From positions 73,514,949-73,578,948 of the forward strand of contig OZ020586.1 of the NCBI GenBank assembly GCA_963971535.1: DNA of 64,000 nucleotides, read 5' to 3'. Below the pieces are notes generated by a model. That model worked only from the letters and a program-made list of their open reading frames with translations. It did no database searches and was not told the origin of the DNA. Shown piece by piece: positions 1 to 10,295 of the stretch; the stretch's first letter is position 1; every line of letters starts with the position of its first letter. The position numbers and the translations under genes were made by a program. The stretch is from Notolepis coatsorum (Eukaryota; Chordata; Actinopteri; Aulopiformes; Paralepididae).

Positions 1-7
1 TAGAGTC

Positions 8-262
8 AGACATGAAGCCAAATACCAATTTCCTCTCTGTGTTCAATAGAAGGCTGTCCAGCTGCAAGCTAGAATGGCTTAGCACAAATGGACCACTAGC
101 CTAGCTTAAAACCCTGGGAGAGGTGTTTTTGGCCAACAGCTACAGTAAGCTAGCTGGGCCGTATCCACTTCCATTAATTTGTGCTAAGCTAGGCTAGCTT
201 GCAGCCGGATAGCTTTCTACTGAACGCACACATGGAGGAAATTGGTATCTATCTTCTTGTCT
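8..262. mobile_element. Foldback MITE with long terminal inverted repeats
   Basis: The left arm (about 8-93) and right arm (about 168-262) are imperfect reverse complements. Shared blocks include ACCAATTTCCTC at the outer end and GCTGCAAGCTAG and TTAGCACAAAT further in. About 75 bp separate the arms. No coding sequence is present. The structure is that of a non-autonomous foldback element; the superfamily is not clear, and the left target duplication lies at or beyond the window edge. Confidence 0.6.
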
Positions 263-436
263 AAGTGAAGGCGGTAAGTGCATTTCCAATAATGTTCGGG
301 TGTTTCTTTGAATGCAAAGGACACGTTTTCGGGGTTTATGTAAAAAATGTACTTGACAATAAAGATATTCTACAGTTGTTCTCTTGTCCCAGTCTCTGGT
401 TAATCTATAGCAGAGGTGTCTCGTCCTGTCTCTCAG

Positions 437-596
437 TGTGGACGTTGATGTGGAACTGCTGCGCTGTGCGAGACGGGAGAGCTGGACAGACCCAGAGAGA
501 GACGAGGAGAAGGAGGAGGAGGAGGAGAGGAGCAACAGCCCCTTGGGGCGCACCTTGAGCTTCCTGCGCAAAATGGCCACCAGGACCTCCTTCAAG
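437..596 (+). CDS. Candidate internal coding exon, phase 0 at its 3' end
   Basis: A pyrimidine-rich tract ending in CTGTCTCTCAG precedes base 437, and AAG|GTAGGA follows base 596, so both splice sites are close to consensus. The exon is 160 nt: one base completing a split codon, then 53 open codons. The peptide has an acidic run (about residues 18-30 of the exon) and ends SPLGRTLSFLRKMATRTSFK, a basic/Ser-rich stretch. From memory this recalls the segment just before the C1 domain in Lbc-family RhoGEFs such as AKAP13, but no search was possible and the gene assignment is speculative. It is not inside any repeat I recognise. The reading frame opposite this exon looks like a shadow. Confidence 0.55.
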
Positions 597-701
597 GTAG
601 GACCAGATGTTTCACAGGTGTTTTCTCTGTGGCCATAGCCAGGGTTCCAAAGCAGGGCAAATCCAGGCAAGTCCACACAAAACATCCACTCGCATCAGTG
701 G

Positions 702-928
702 GGTGACAGTGGCCAGGAGGTAGAGCGGCCGCCTGGTAATCAGATGGTTCTCGGCTCCTCCCGGCAGCGTGTGGAAGTGTCCTTGAGCAAGACACTTAAC
801 CCCTAACTGCTCCCAATGAGCAGGTCGGCACCTTGCATTTCTCCCTCCGCTGTTGGTGAGTGAATGTGTGAATGTGAGGCGTGAGTTGTAAGAAGTTTTG
901 GATAAAAGCTGTTATATAAATGCAGTCC
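702..928 (+). mobile_element. tRNA-derived SINE (family A), aged copy
   Basis: Begins GTGACAGTGGC-CAGGAGGTAGAGCGG, a tRNA-like A-box region. It continues with the conserved body AGACACTTAACCCCTAA, CTCCCAATGAGCAGG and ends TATATAAATGCAGTCC. Related copies lie at 45830-46086 (+) and 38884-39148 (-). This copy has lost much of the B-box region, so it is not a functional tRNA gene. Confidence 0.65.
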
Positions 929-2299
<1,371 letters not shown>

Positions 2300-2341
2300 T
2301 ATAAGTGCTCAGCTGAGATGATTGAGAGCAGAGTTCTCAAT
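2300..2341 (+). repeat. Left copy of a 42-bp perfect direct repeat
   Basis: Begins TATAAGTGCTCAGCTGAGAT and ends GTTCTCAAT. The same 42 bp recur at 2703-2744 without a mismatch, bracketing the MITE at 2342-2702. Confidence 0.9.
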
Positions 2342-2702
2342 ACACCTGTTCGCCGACGACGTCATGACAAATATGCGCACGCAGACCTGAGGCAGAAAGG
2401 AACGTATCCTGGTCAGAATAACGGGGCAGGCTACAATATATTTGCATTTGTTAGCCATGATAGCGATCTATAAAATCAATCCATGCCAAAGCTAGATATG
2501 TAAAAGGTGAAAAACTCACACTCACAGCCATGCTGATTTGGCAAAATGACATCCAACCGTTTTCATTTGAAGCAACTTTTAGTTGGAGTGACATGGTTTC
2601 TCCATAGAGGCCCGTCGCAGGTCCGGGGTAACTTAGTCACGTGACTCGTATGGTATTGCTTATTGGCTCGAACACGGTATGTTTGTATACAGCGAACAGG
2701 TC
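2342..2702 (+). mobile_element. MITE copy A (ACCTGTTCGC termini)
   Basis: Short inverted termini ACCTGTTCGC and GCGAACAGGT. The interior is clearly related to 14309-14706, sharing for example CCATGCCAAAGCTAGA, CACAGCCATGCTGATTTGGC and ACACGGTATGTTTGTATACA. No coding capacity. The element is flanked by a 42-bp direct repeat, far longer than a normal target duplication. Confidence 0.6.
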
Positions 2703-2744
2703 TATAAGTGCTCAGCTGAGATGATTGAGAGCAGAGTTCTCAAT
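2703..2744 (+). repeat. Right copy of the 42-bp direct repeat
   Basis: Identical to 2300-2341. It either records the duplication made with the MITE or is one half of a segmental duplication that the element later entered. Confidence 0.9.
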
Positions 2745-3617
2745 GTATCCAGTGGCACATGATATTATACATATTATACATGACACATATTATGGCCGAT
2801 CAGAGATCCCTGCATCACCCTTGAAGAGAAGACACTGCTTCCAAGCTGATTCTGGAAGGTTCAGAATTATGTTAGTTATCACCTTCCTTTTTCACTTCAA
2901 CTACTTTGCTGAACTGTCTCCTGACTTTAAACCCAGAAAAAACCAAACGGACTTGACCACATTGTACTTTGCATCGCTCAAGATCTCCATTGTCCCTGTT
3001 CTCCCGGCTTCCCCTACAAACAATCTCCAAGCTCTCCTCAGCCACCACTTCAGCCTACTACCCCACACACACACTCACTGAACACTGAACACACACAATC
3101 TGGACTGCTTTTTTTGTTTTTCTTATTGCTATTTTGCAGTTGTGATTTAATTGATTGATTACTGATAGTTAAGGGACTGTGATTTATTTATGTTTTGTTT
3201 CATTGATTCATCCCCTGTCTAATTGATTGATTTTCATTATTGAACTTTATATTTATTTTGATGAGTTGAATACAGTATATATAATTTCAACTAAACGACT
3301 GTTTGCCTGCCTCTTCTTAAGTTACGTTATCACAAGCTCATTTTTTGTAGTGGAGGTCACTCCTGAACTGGTAGATGACGGTGAGCTTTCATTTAGCTTA
3401 TTTAATTTGTTGACAGGTTTAGCCTGTCTGTCGCCCAAAACTATTAATTGCATTTCTTTTAATATTTTATTATATTGGGCTGACCACCGCTACACCTTCA
3501 CATTTCCTCAGCTCTGTGCCCTCAGCTCATGGCCAGTAATGCCATTTCACACACAAACCTGACTAATTCAACCACCCCCACACAGGAAGGAAATACAATA
3601 TCAAAGGTGTTGCCTGA
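2745..3617. other. Unassigned AT-rich stretch
   Basis: AT-rich sequence with (TTGAT)-type runs near 3150-3235 and a short CACACACAC run near 3063. Small open frames show no family features. Probably old retroposon-derived intron, but I cannot assign it. Confidence 0.35.
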
Positions 3618-4350
3618 ATGCCCATGTGGACTGGCATCAGTAAAACCACCAGACCTTTAACAACTCGAATCTCGATACTATTATGTACTGTATCGCTGGA
3701 AATGTTCAGTTGGCCACTGAGAACTTGCAGCTTTCTTTTAATGTTCTTCAGGAAGCTTCTGTCAAACTTAAATGAGTTCTCAATGCGAGTAAAACTACAT
3801 GTATGTTTATCTCCAGAGCCAGAAATGTTGATTATGATGAAGTAGGCCTACATAATCTACCAGAAGCGGTTCTAACATTGAGAGAGTCACTGAGTGTAAA
3901 TATCGTGGCTTGTGGCTCAATGAGAGATTTTCATTTAAGTTCCATGTGGATATTCTTGTTTCCAAGCTGCGACAGACAATTGTCTTCCTGTACAGAAATA
4001 GATCCAGCTTTCCTGTGATTAGTAAAAAAATTAAAATTGTTTTCTTATATATTTTGGATTATGGTGATGTGTTTTGTAGGCATTCTGCAGCTTCAACTCT
4101 TAAACCTCTGGACTCTGTCTATCATTCTGGGACAGATATGATACCCACTTTATGAAAAGGTTGGATGGCCTTCTCTGGTTGAAAGGCTCGACTATCATTG
4201 ATGCTCTGAACTAGGGAACACTGCTTTTTCCTTTGGTGCTTCCAGCACCTGGAATGACCTCTCACTGACTCTGGAGTTTGAGCTTCTTCCTTCTCTTGCT
4301 GAATTTGAAAGTATGATCTCGGACCACTGTGTGTTGACTTGTAACTGTCT
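3618..4350 (+). pseudogene. Decayed non-LTR retrotransposon (LINE) ORF2 C-terminal fragment
   Basis: Three shifted frames together carry the post-RT part of a LINE ORF2: a segment with SFKFHVDILVSKLRQ and FLYRNRSSFP (about 3915-4020), then ILDYGDVFCRHSAASTLKPL and DSVYHS (about 4050-4125). Further on, GTTGGATGGCCTTCTCTGG fits the usual VGWPSL motif and CAGCACCTGGAATGACCT the APxTWNDL motif. This order is typical of Rex1/L2/CR1-group LINEs in fish. Several frameshifts and stops make it inactive. Confidence 0.65.
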
Positions 4351-4999
4351 TAACTGATTTTACAGTTTATTCTTATTTTGTTGAGCCTATGTGTATGAAT
4401 TTGCTGATAACTATACACATAGCTTGTAAGCTTGTTATAGCTGTAAAAGAGCTTAACATCAGTGTCTCACAAGTTGAAATAAAGGTTAGAAATTAAATAT
4501 ATGTAGCCTATGTAGATAAATCAGTGTATATGTATGAAATATATTGTATGCTGCTATTTAATTGATGGCAATGTATGTCACATGATTTTTGGAATACGGG
4601 TATTTAAGATGGCGACTGAGGAAGCCTGAGGAAGAGCTTAAAAGTAAAAGTCACTGCATTTAATGAAAGTCCTTTTTAAAAGGAATCTTTCAATTTCCCC
4701 CGAGGGGATTAATAAAGGAACACTTGACTTGACTTGAAAAGGAGCTGCTTGGTGTGCAGAGCTACTGTTTCAAATTGTCACATGGTTTACCACATGACAA
4801 CACACACACATACTCACACTGTCTCTCTATCTCCCTCCCTCTCTGTTTCATACACCAGCGCTCTCAGGACCTCAGTGTGTTATGAGGTGACGACAGCAGT
4901 GCAACACCAGGCCGTGATAACAGCTTAACACGTTCTTACATAGAGACTCAGTCCAGTCATAAGGACACAGATCCACACTCTCAACTGAAGTGTGGATAG
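4351..4999. other. LINE-like 3' tail region and low-complexity sequence
   Basis: At about 4600-4738 the text TTTCCCCCGAGGGGATTAAT then AAAGG and a (CTTGA) run resembles the 3' end of a fish retroposon. A short CACACACA and CTCTC tract follows at 4800-4845. No gene seen. Confidence 0.4.
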
Positions 5000-6835
5000 G
5001 AATGAATGAATGAATGAATGAATGAATGAAAACTTTATTAACAGATTGCAGAATGGGTACAGTGCAGTACAGCTCAATACATACAATTGTTAAGGGGATG
5101 CAGACCAGAGAAAGACTTTCGTCTTGTTTCCACCAGGGTCCCCCATTTCCAATTCATCGTAACATATATGACATACATGACATACAGATAGGCAGTACTG
5201 CTACATCTATACATTTATGACATACCAGATTTGCAATTACAGTACTGTATTTGTGATACAAAAAGAGTCCAGAAAGAAAAGAGTATATACATTAGGCGTA
5301 GAAACTGTACATTGGATTGGGTAGGTGGGGGTGGGACTGTACATTGGAGGTGGTTGAGGGGGGGGGGGGGGGGGGGGGGGTAGGAGTGGGGGGGGGGGGG
5401 TGTTGGCGGGGGTTGTGTTCGGACATTTACAGGGGCCAGTTTCGAGTTGCAGTCTCCCTTAGGTGTTTTTTGAGAGTGTTTTTGAAAGTGGGTAGTGATT
5501 CACATTCCTTTACAGCTTTGGGTAGGGCGTTCCACATTGATGTGGCATAATTGCGAAACGTGTTTAGTCCCTTGTTTGAGCCGAATCTGGGTTTAACATG
5601 ATTTGTGGAGCTCCCTCTGGTGTTGTGATCGTGGTATTCACTGACCTTTGGGAAGTATTTAGTCATGTACATGGGTACCTTGGTCGTGTAGTGTATCTTG
5701 TAGACCAGGCCCATTGCAAGTTGCTGTACTCTGTCGTCTACTCTAAGCCATCCTAGGTTGTCAAAGTGGGCAGGGGTGAGGTGGGTTCTAGGAGTAAGGT
5801 CAAGCAGTAGTCTGACCAGTTTGTTTTGAGATGTTTGTAATTTTGTTTTTAGCGCCTTTGAGGTGCTTTGGTACCATGAGGTGCAAGCATAGTCGTAGTA
5901 CCCTTGAATGAGTGCTCCTGCTAGAGTCTTCAGGGTATTCTTGTTTACCAGTGAGGAGATCCGGTACAAGAAACGAGTTCGTTGGTTGACTTTTTTTATT
6001 ACATTGGATGCCATTTTGTCACAGGAAAGATTTGCCTCTAGGATGGAACCCAGGTAGGTAATATCTTCTTTCCTTGTGACAATATTGTCACCCACTGTAA
6101 CTGAGAAGCCGTCGGTCTTGCTGAGTTTGTTATTTGAACCGAAGAGAATGGACTCTGTTTTGCCCATGTGTAATGATAGTTTGTTATCAGCGAGCCATAT
6201 GCAGATTTTGCTTAGTTCTGAGCTGAGGGTTTTTTCAACCTGTAATTTGTTCTTGTCAGAGACCAGCAGGGCTGAGTCGTCCGCAAACAGGAACAAGTTG
6301 CAGTCACAAGCTGACGACATGTCATTTGCATAAATTAGGAACAGTAGCGGACCTAGTATGCTTCCTTGTGGAACACCACAGTTTACTGTGAGGGGGGGGG
6401 ATAGGGTACCGTTTACCTCCACCATCTGCTCTCTCCCCTCCAGGTAGGATTGCATCCAGCTCACTGATAGACTATCAAAACCAATTGCTTTTAGCTTGTC
6501 AATCAGAATGGTGTGATTGACAGTGTCGAAGGCCTTTTGTAGGTCCAGCATGACCATGCCGCAGTATTTGCCCGCGTCCACCTCTTGTTTGATGTGGTCG
6601 TTTAAATAGAGAAGGCATGTGTCAGTGGAGTGGGATGTTCTGAAGCCAGATTGGAATTCGTAGATTAGATTTTTTTCCGCAAGGTATTTTTCGACCTGTT
6701 CGTATACAATTTTTTCCATGACTTTCGAGATGGAGGTAAGGATAGAAACAGGGCGGTAGTTGCCTGGGTCTAATTTACTGCCTTTTTTGTGCAGAGGGGT
6801 CACTCTCGCAAAGGAGAGGTTTGGAGTGGGTGCAG
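5000..6835 (-). mobile_element. L2/CR1-group LINE, 5'-truncated, copy 1
   Basis: On the minus strand the element ends in TTAATAAAGTTTTCATTCAT with a (CATT)n tail at 5000-5028. Upstream is a 3' UTR with a poly-G/poly-C run (5351-5400), then the open reverse-transcriptase frame at 5427-6803. The same 3' UTR recurs at least eight more times in the window, including 9718, 16535-18288, 32699, 36680, 37918, 41030 and 41649, so this family is locally abundant. The 5' part (endonuclease domain) is missing. Confidence 0.85.
5427..6803 (-). CDS. LINE ORF2 fragment: reverse transcriptase plus C-terminal domain, 458 codons open
   Basis: An RNA-templated DNA polymerase for target-primed reverse transcription of a non-LTR retrotransposon. 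Visible RT blocks: GNYRPVS (14-20), LDLQKAFDTVNH (86-97, catalytic Asp), CGVPQGSILGPLLFLIYAND (142-161) and LFLFADDSALL (170-180, the FADD catalytic pair). The part after about residue 265 is the conserved C-terminal region, with WNALPKAVKECESLPTFK near the end. The N-terminal endonuclease is absent because the copy is 5'-truncated, so the listed start (MTPLHKK) is only the first in-frame Met. The frame has no internal stops, suggesting a fairly recent insertion. It is not a host gene. Confidence 0.85.
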   Translation of the reverse strand: MTPLHKKGSKLDPGNYRPVSILTSISKVMEKIVYEQVEKYLAEKNLIYEFQSGFRTSHSTDTCLLYLNDHIKQEVDAGKYCGMVMLDLQKAFDTVNHTILIDKLKAIGFDSLSVSWMQSYLEGREQMVEVNGTLSPPLTVNCGVPQGSILGPLLFLIYANDMSSACDCNLFLFADDSALLVSDKNKLQVEKTLSSELSKICIWLADNKLSLHMGKTESILFGSNNKLSKTDGFSVTVGDNIVTRKEDITYLGSILEANLSCDKMASNVIKKVNQRTRFLYRISSLVNKNTLKTLAGALIQGYYDYACTSWYQSTSKALKTKLQTSQNKLVRLLLDLTPRTHLTPAHFDNLGWLRVDDRVQQLAMGLVYKIHYTTKVPMYMTKYFPKVSEYHDHNTRGSSTNHVKPRFGSNKGLNTFRNYATSMWNALPKAVKECESLPTFKNTLKKHLRETATRNWPL

Positions 6836-6905
6836 AACATGTTTCTAGAATCTATTTTACATCATACATCAGACCAGCAATACATCATCCGCACTGAATT
6901 TTAAT

Positions 6906-7135
6906 CACCACGCCTCTATTTTACATTTACATTTTGTCATTTAGCTGACGCTTTTATCCAAAATATATCGGCTGTCCCACACTTTCAAAACATGGTTAAG
7001 AAATAACTACACATAAATGGTGAAGGCAGCGTGACCTCCCACGTGTTACGCTTAATATTGTGTGTATTGAGCCAGCCGTACTGTATTGTAGCCATTCTCC
7101 AATCTGTTAAATAAAGTTTTCATTCATTCATTACA
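6906..7135. mobile_element. Mosaic of short retroposon ends
   Basis: 6915-6962 reads on the minus strand as TTTGGATAAAAGCGTCAGCT then AAATGAC, the 3' end of an L2-type LINE also seen at 27970-28012. At 7022-7050 GGCAGCGTGACCTCCCACG matches part of the SINE at 39317. At 7062-7133 (+) the 3' end of the 5000-6835 LINE family recurs with TTAAATAAAGTTTTCATTCA. All are fragments. Confidence 0.5.
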
Positions 7136-7361
7136 CTACTGTATGTACACAATCATACGTGTAAAACCGAGTAGATTTTCGAGTGATGACAGACTGTCAC
7201 AGACTGATTGAATGACAGGTGAAACATTGTAATTGTAATTGTAATTGTATTCACCTCCCGTCTCCCGCCCTTCCCACGCGCCACGAACCACTGAGCTACT
7301 GTGATACAGTGCTTGCGCAGTCAGTCGATTTTAGCTAGTAGTCAGACTTTGCTAGCACAGA

Positions 7362-8009
7362 ATGTCTCACTCGCAGAAAAGAAAAATATCAGATTTATTT
7401 TCGAAACGTCCCGCCGGTCCCAGTGACAGTCCCACTAAATCTGATAAACGTCAGAGAGAGACAGAGACGACAGGTTCAGCCTTAGCATCAGGTATTGAAG
7501 AGTTAACTGAGTCTGTTCCCCTATACCCCCCCTCGGGCGCCAGGGGCTTCCACTGAGGGGTGATGCAAATAGGGATGGGGTGTTATGGCAGCTCATGATG
7601 GAAAGAGTGCGCACCGAGTCTGATCCCGAGTTGAAGAATTGGCTCCAAAAGAGAGACAACTGGATGTCCAACAACATCCAAAACAAAATCTTACAGCTGT
7701 TTGCCCATGATATTCAGCGACAAATTAGAGGCAAAGCATCCAAAAGCCCATTCTTTGGCTTGAGCGCTGACGGAACCACTGATGTCACTCACTGGAAAAG
7801 AACAATTCTCGTGTAATATACAGTTCGCCGATGACAACTTGGAAGCTCAGAACTTCTTTTGGGGTTTTTACAATGCCCGGCCCAGACACAACAGCCGAGA
7901 CACTGTTTTTGTGTATAAAATACTTTTACGCCTCGACCTGCCCATGGAGAGGCTGATAGGATACTGTTTTGACGGGGCTAGCAACATGTCTGGGGGGTAC
8001 AGGCTAGAC
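7362..8009 (+). pseudogene. Broken hAT-like transposase gene (DUF4371-type region)
   Basis: Starts MSHSQKRKISDLFSKRP in one frame. Later frames carry MMERVRTESDPELKNWLQKR, IQNKILQLFAHDIQRQI, FFGLSADGTTDV, then FADDNLEAQNFFWGFYNA and LLRLDLPMERLIGYCFDGAS. This is the order found in fish DUF4371/TTF-type, hAT-derived transposases, where the DGTTD and FDGASNMSG segments belong to the RNase H-like core. At least two frameshifts break it, and it stops at 8010 where another repeat begins. It cannot make the full protein. Family assignment is from memory of the motif order. Confidence 0.6.
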
Positions 8010-8084
8010 CAGGGGTTCCCAAACTTTTCAGGCCACGACCCAAAAAAAACTGACACACACTAATAAGCATTGGAGGCTTTTAAC
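8010..8084 (+). mobile_element. hAT-type MITE left end (CAGGGGTTCCCAAAC)
   Basis: CAGGGGTTCCCAAACTTTTC followed by AGGCCACGACCCAAAAA is a common hAT terminus. It interrupts the DUF4371 pseudogene just after its GASNMSG segment. Part of the body may resume at about 8713-8800 (CTGGCGACCCCCC). The right terminus was not found. Confidence 0.5.
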
Positions 8085-8712
8085 CAGGGCCGGACTGGGG
8101 AAATCATTCAGGCCAGGAAATATAGCCCCAGTCAGGCCACTTTTTAAGCAGGGGGTCTGGGGGGGTCCCCCACCAGGAATTTCTTTGTTACAAAGACTTC
8201 ATTTCCTGCATTCTGGTGCAGGCATTTTTTTTTATTTGTACCCTTTAAATGCCAGTGTTTGTGATGGCATCACAAATTATTGTTAAAAAACAGGCTAGCA
8301 TATGTATGATTAGCAACAACACAGATTTTTATGGATTTTCAGTTTTTTGTAATTGATAAATACAATATTTTATTCAACTTCAGCCCTGATCATAACACCA
8401 CATATTCATTTTATAATTCTAACCCTTTAAATGCCAGTGTGTGTGATGGAATATATTTGCAATATATCAAATGCAAAGTACATTTTTCTGGGGGGGATTA
8501 TTACAGGCTAGCATGTGTCAATGATTAGCAGTTTTTCGTAAGGATCCCGCCTCCACCAATCACATGCGGCTCCCTTTGTGTGTGTGTGAGAGCAAGAGAG
8601 AGAGAGAGAGAGATAGTTCTCCAACTTGTGTGAGTTGCAGTGATCTCCTGGTTGTTCCCCACCTAGGTTATCTAACTATTGTGCTGGTGCAACTAGAAAC
8701 ACTGGCCTGGCC
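8085..8712. mobile_element. Aged hAT MITE (CAGGGCCGGACTGG)
   Basis: The left end CAGGGCCGGACTGGGG pairs with the right end ACTGGCCTGGCCTG. The flanking octamers CTTTTAAC and CTTCTAAG differ at two positions, consistent with a decayed 8-bp target duplication. The interior holds a repeated phrase (CCCTTTAAATGCCAGTGT at about 8241 and 8424) and a short GA tract. Non-coding. Confidence 0.4.
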
Positions 8713-8837
8713 TGCTTCTAAGTTCAGTGGCCTGAGCGATTTTTTATTTTTATTTTTTATTATATCATCTGGCGACCCCCCAGCACCCCCTGCCGTTTTA
8801 TAGTTCCAACGTGCCTGCATGCGCACAACAACCAGGT

Positions 8838-8925
8838 AGGGGAGGGGGGGAATTGGCATAACGACTAAATTGGGATGGGGAGAAAAATAGGAAAATCAGG
8901 CGGAGAAAAAGAGGGTTAAAAGAAA
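8838..8925 (+). mobile_element. 3' tail fragment of tRNA-SINE family B
   Basis: AATTGGCATAACGACTAAAT then TGGGATGGGGAGAAAA and an A-rich end match the tail of the SINE at 44728-45211. Confidence 0.6.
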
Positions 8926-9435
8926 TAACTACACACTAACCCCATATGCTTGCCTGTACCTAATATGTATAATTATTGTTTGTTTGTGCATTGTCTGTAC
9001 ATGTCTGTCATATTTTGCATGATGTGTTTTTAACCTGTTCTTAATTACCTGTATGCCATATATGTTATGCTTTCTTTTTTAGCGGCTTTTCAACACCAGG
9101 CCCAGGGACAACAGTTGAACATTAGCTTTGGCTAACACTGTCTCACACATTATCTTTTTAGTCAATGTGTTTTTTATTAGATTTTTAGACAATACAGTAG
9201 ACATTACAGACGTAACATACATACGCATACAAACAAAACAAAAACAAAACAAAACAAAACACCAAAATATAAAAAAAAAAACAAGAATAAAATAAAATGT
9301 TCACAGAGCACTTCATATTACAGAGTCATTACTATACAGTGTCATTGTTTCAGGAGGTGAGAGACTGTCTCACACATTTACATTATGTTCATTAATGTGT
9401 GCTGTCCCTGGTCAAATAAAGTCTAAACTGAAACT
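8926..9435. other. Old retroposon debris
   Basis: A 14-bp direct repeat CTGTCTCACACATT at 9140-9153 and 9366-9379 brackets a segment that starts with T-rich sequence and holds an (AAAAC)n run (9232-9262). This looks like a retroposed insertion with target duplication. At 9400-9440 GGTCAAATAAAGTCTAAACT plus an (AAACTG) run resembles a LINE 3' tail. Confidence 0.4.
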
Positions 9436-9579
9436 GAAACTGGTGGGAAATTCGTTCCACTTCTCTTTGATGACCCTCCCGGAGCTTTGGATAGGAGCGG
9501 GTCTGAGGCGACCAGAGGATGTAGAGCAGAGGGGTCTTGAGGGTGTGTAGTTAGAGACCATTGAGCGGAGGTAGGCGGG

Positions 9580-9582
<3 letters not shown>
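9436..9582 (-). pseudogene. L2 LINE ORF2 C-terminal fragment
   Basis: On the minus strand it encodes PAYLRSMVSNYTPSRPLCST, then SGRLRPAPIQSSGRVIKEK. The same region is intact in the L2 copy at 27540-27680. It is bounded on its right by a TG microsatellite. Confidence 0.65.

Positions 9583-9676
<94 letters not shown>
9583..9676. repeat. (TG)n microsatellite
   Basis: Continuous TG dinucleotide run of about 94 bp, followed by (GAGT) units. Confidence 0.97.
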
Positions 9677-9678
<2 letters not shown>

Positions 9679-9717
9679 TGAGTGAGTAGCAATGGTTGAT
9701 GAAATCACCATTCATTG

Positions 9718-10295
9718 TTGATTGATTGATTGATTGAAAAGTTTATTAACAGATTGCAGAATGGGTACAATACAGTACGGCTCAATACACACAATTGTTA
9801 AGGGGATGCAGACCAGAGAAAGACTTTCGTCTTGTTTACATCAGGGTCCCCCATTTTCAATTCATAATGACATTAATGACCAGGTATGTAATTTGATTTC
9901 ATCTTTCCTTGAGACAATATTGTCACCCACTGTAACAGAGAAGCCATTGGTTTTGCTGAGTTTGTTATTTGATCCAAAGAGAATGGACTCTGTTTTACCC
10001 AGGTGTAATGATAGTTTGTTATCAGCGAGCCAGGTGCAGATTCTGCTGAGTTCTGCGCTGAGGGTTTGTAACTTGTTCTTGTCAGAGACCAGCAGGGCTG
10101 AGTCGTCCGCGAACAGGAACAAGTTGCAGTCACAAGCTGACGACATGTCATTTGCATAAATTAGGAACAGTAACGGTCCTAGAATGCTTCCTGGAACACC
10201 ACAGCTCACTGGGGGGGGGGATCGAGTACCGTTTACCTCTACCATCTGTTCTCTCCCCTCCAGGTAGGATTGCATCCAGCTCAAAACCAATTGCT
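9718..10295 (-). mobile_element. LINE copy 2, internally deleted
   Basis: Same family as 5000-6835 but with a (TCAA)n tail on the minus strand. The 3' UTR is joined at about 9880 directly to the RT-domain region. The post-RT domain present in copy 1 is missing. The remaining frame (9862-10290) still shows the FADD box, with small deletions removing part of CGVPQGSILGP. Confidence 0.8.
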
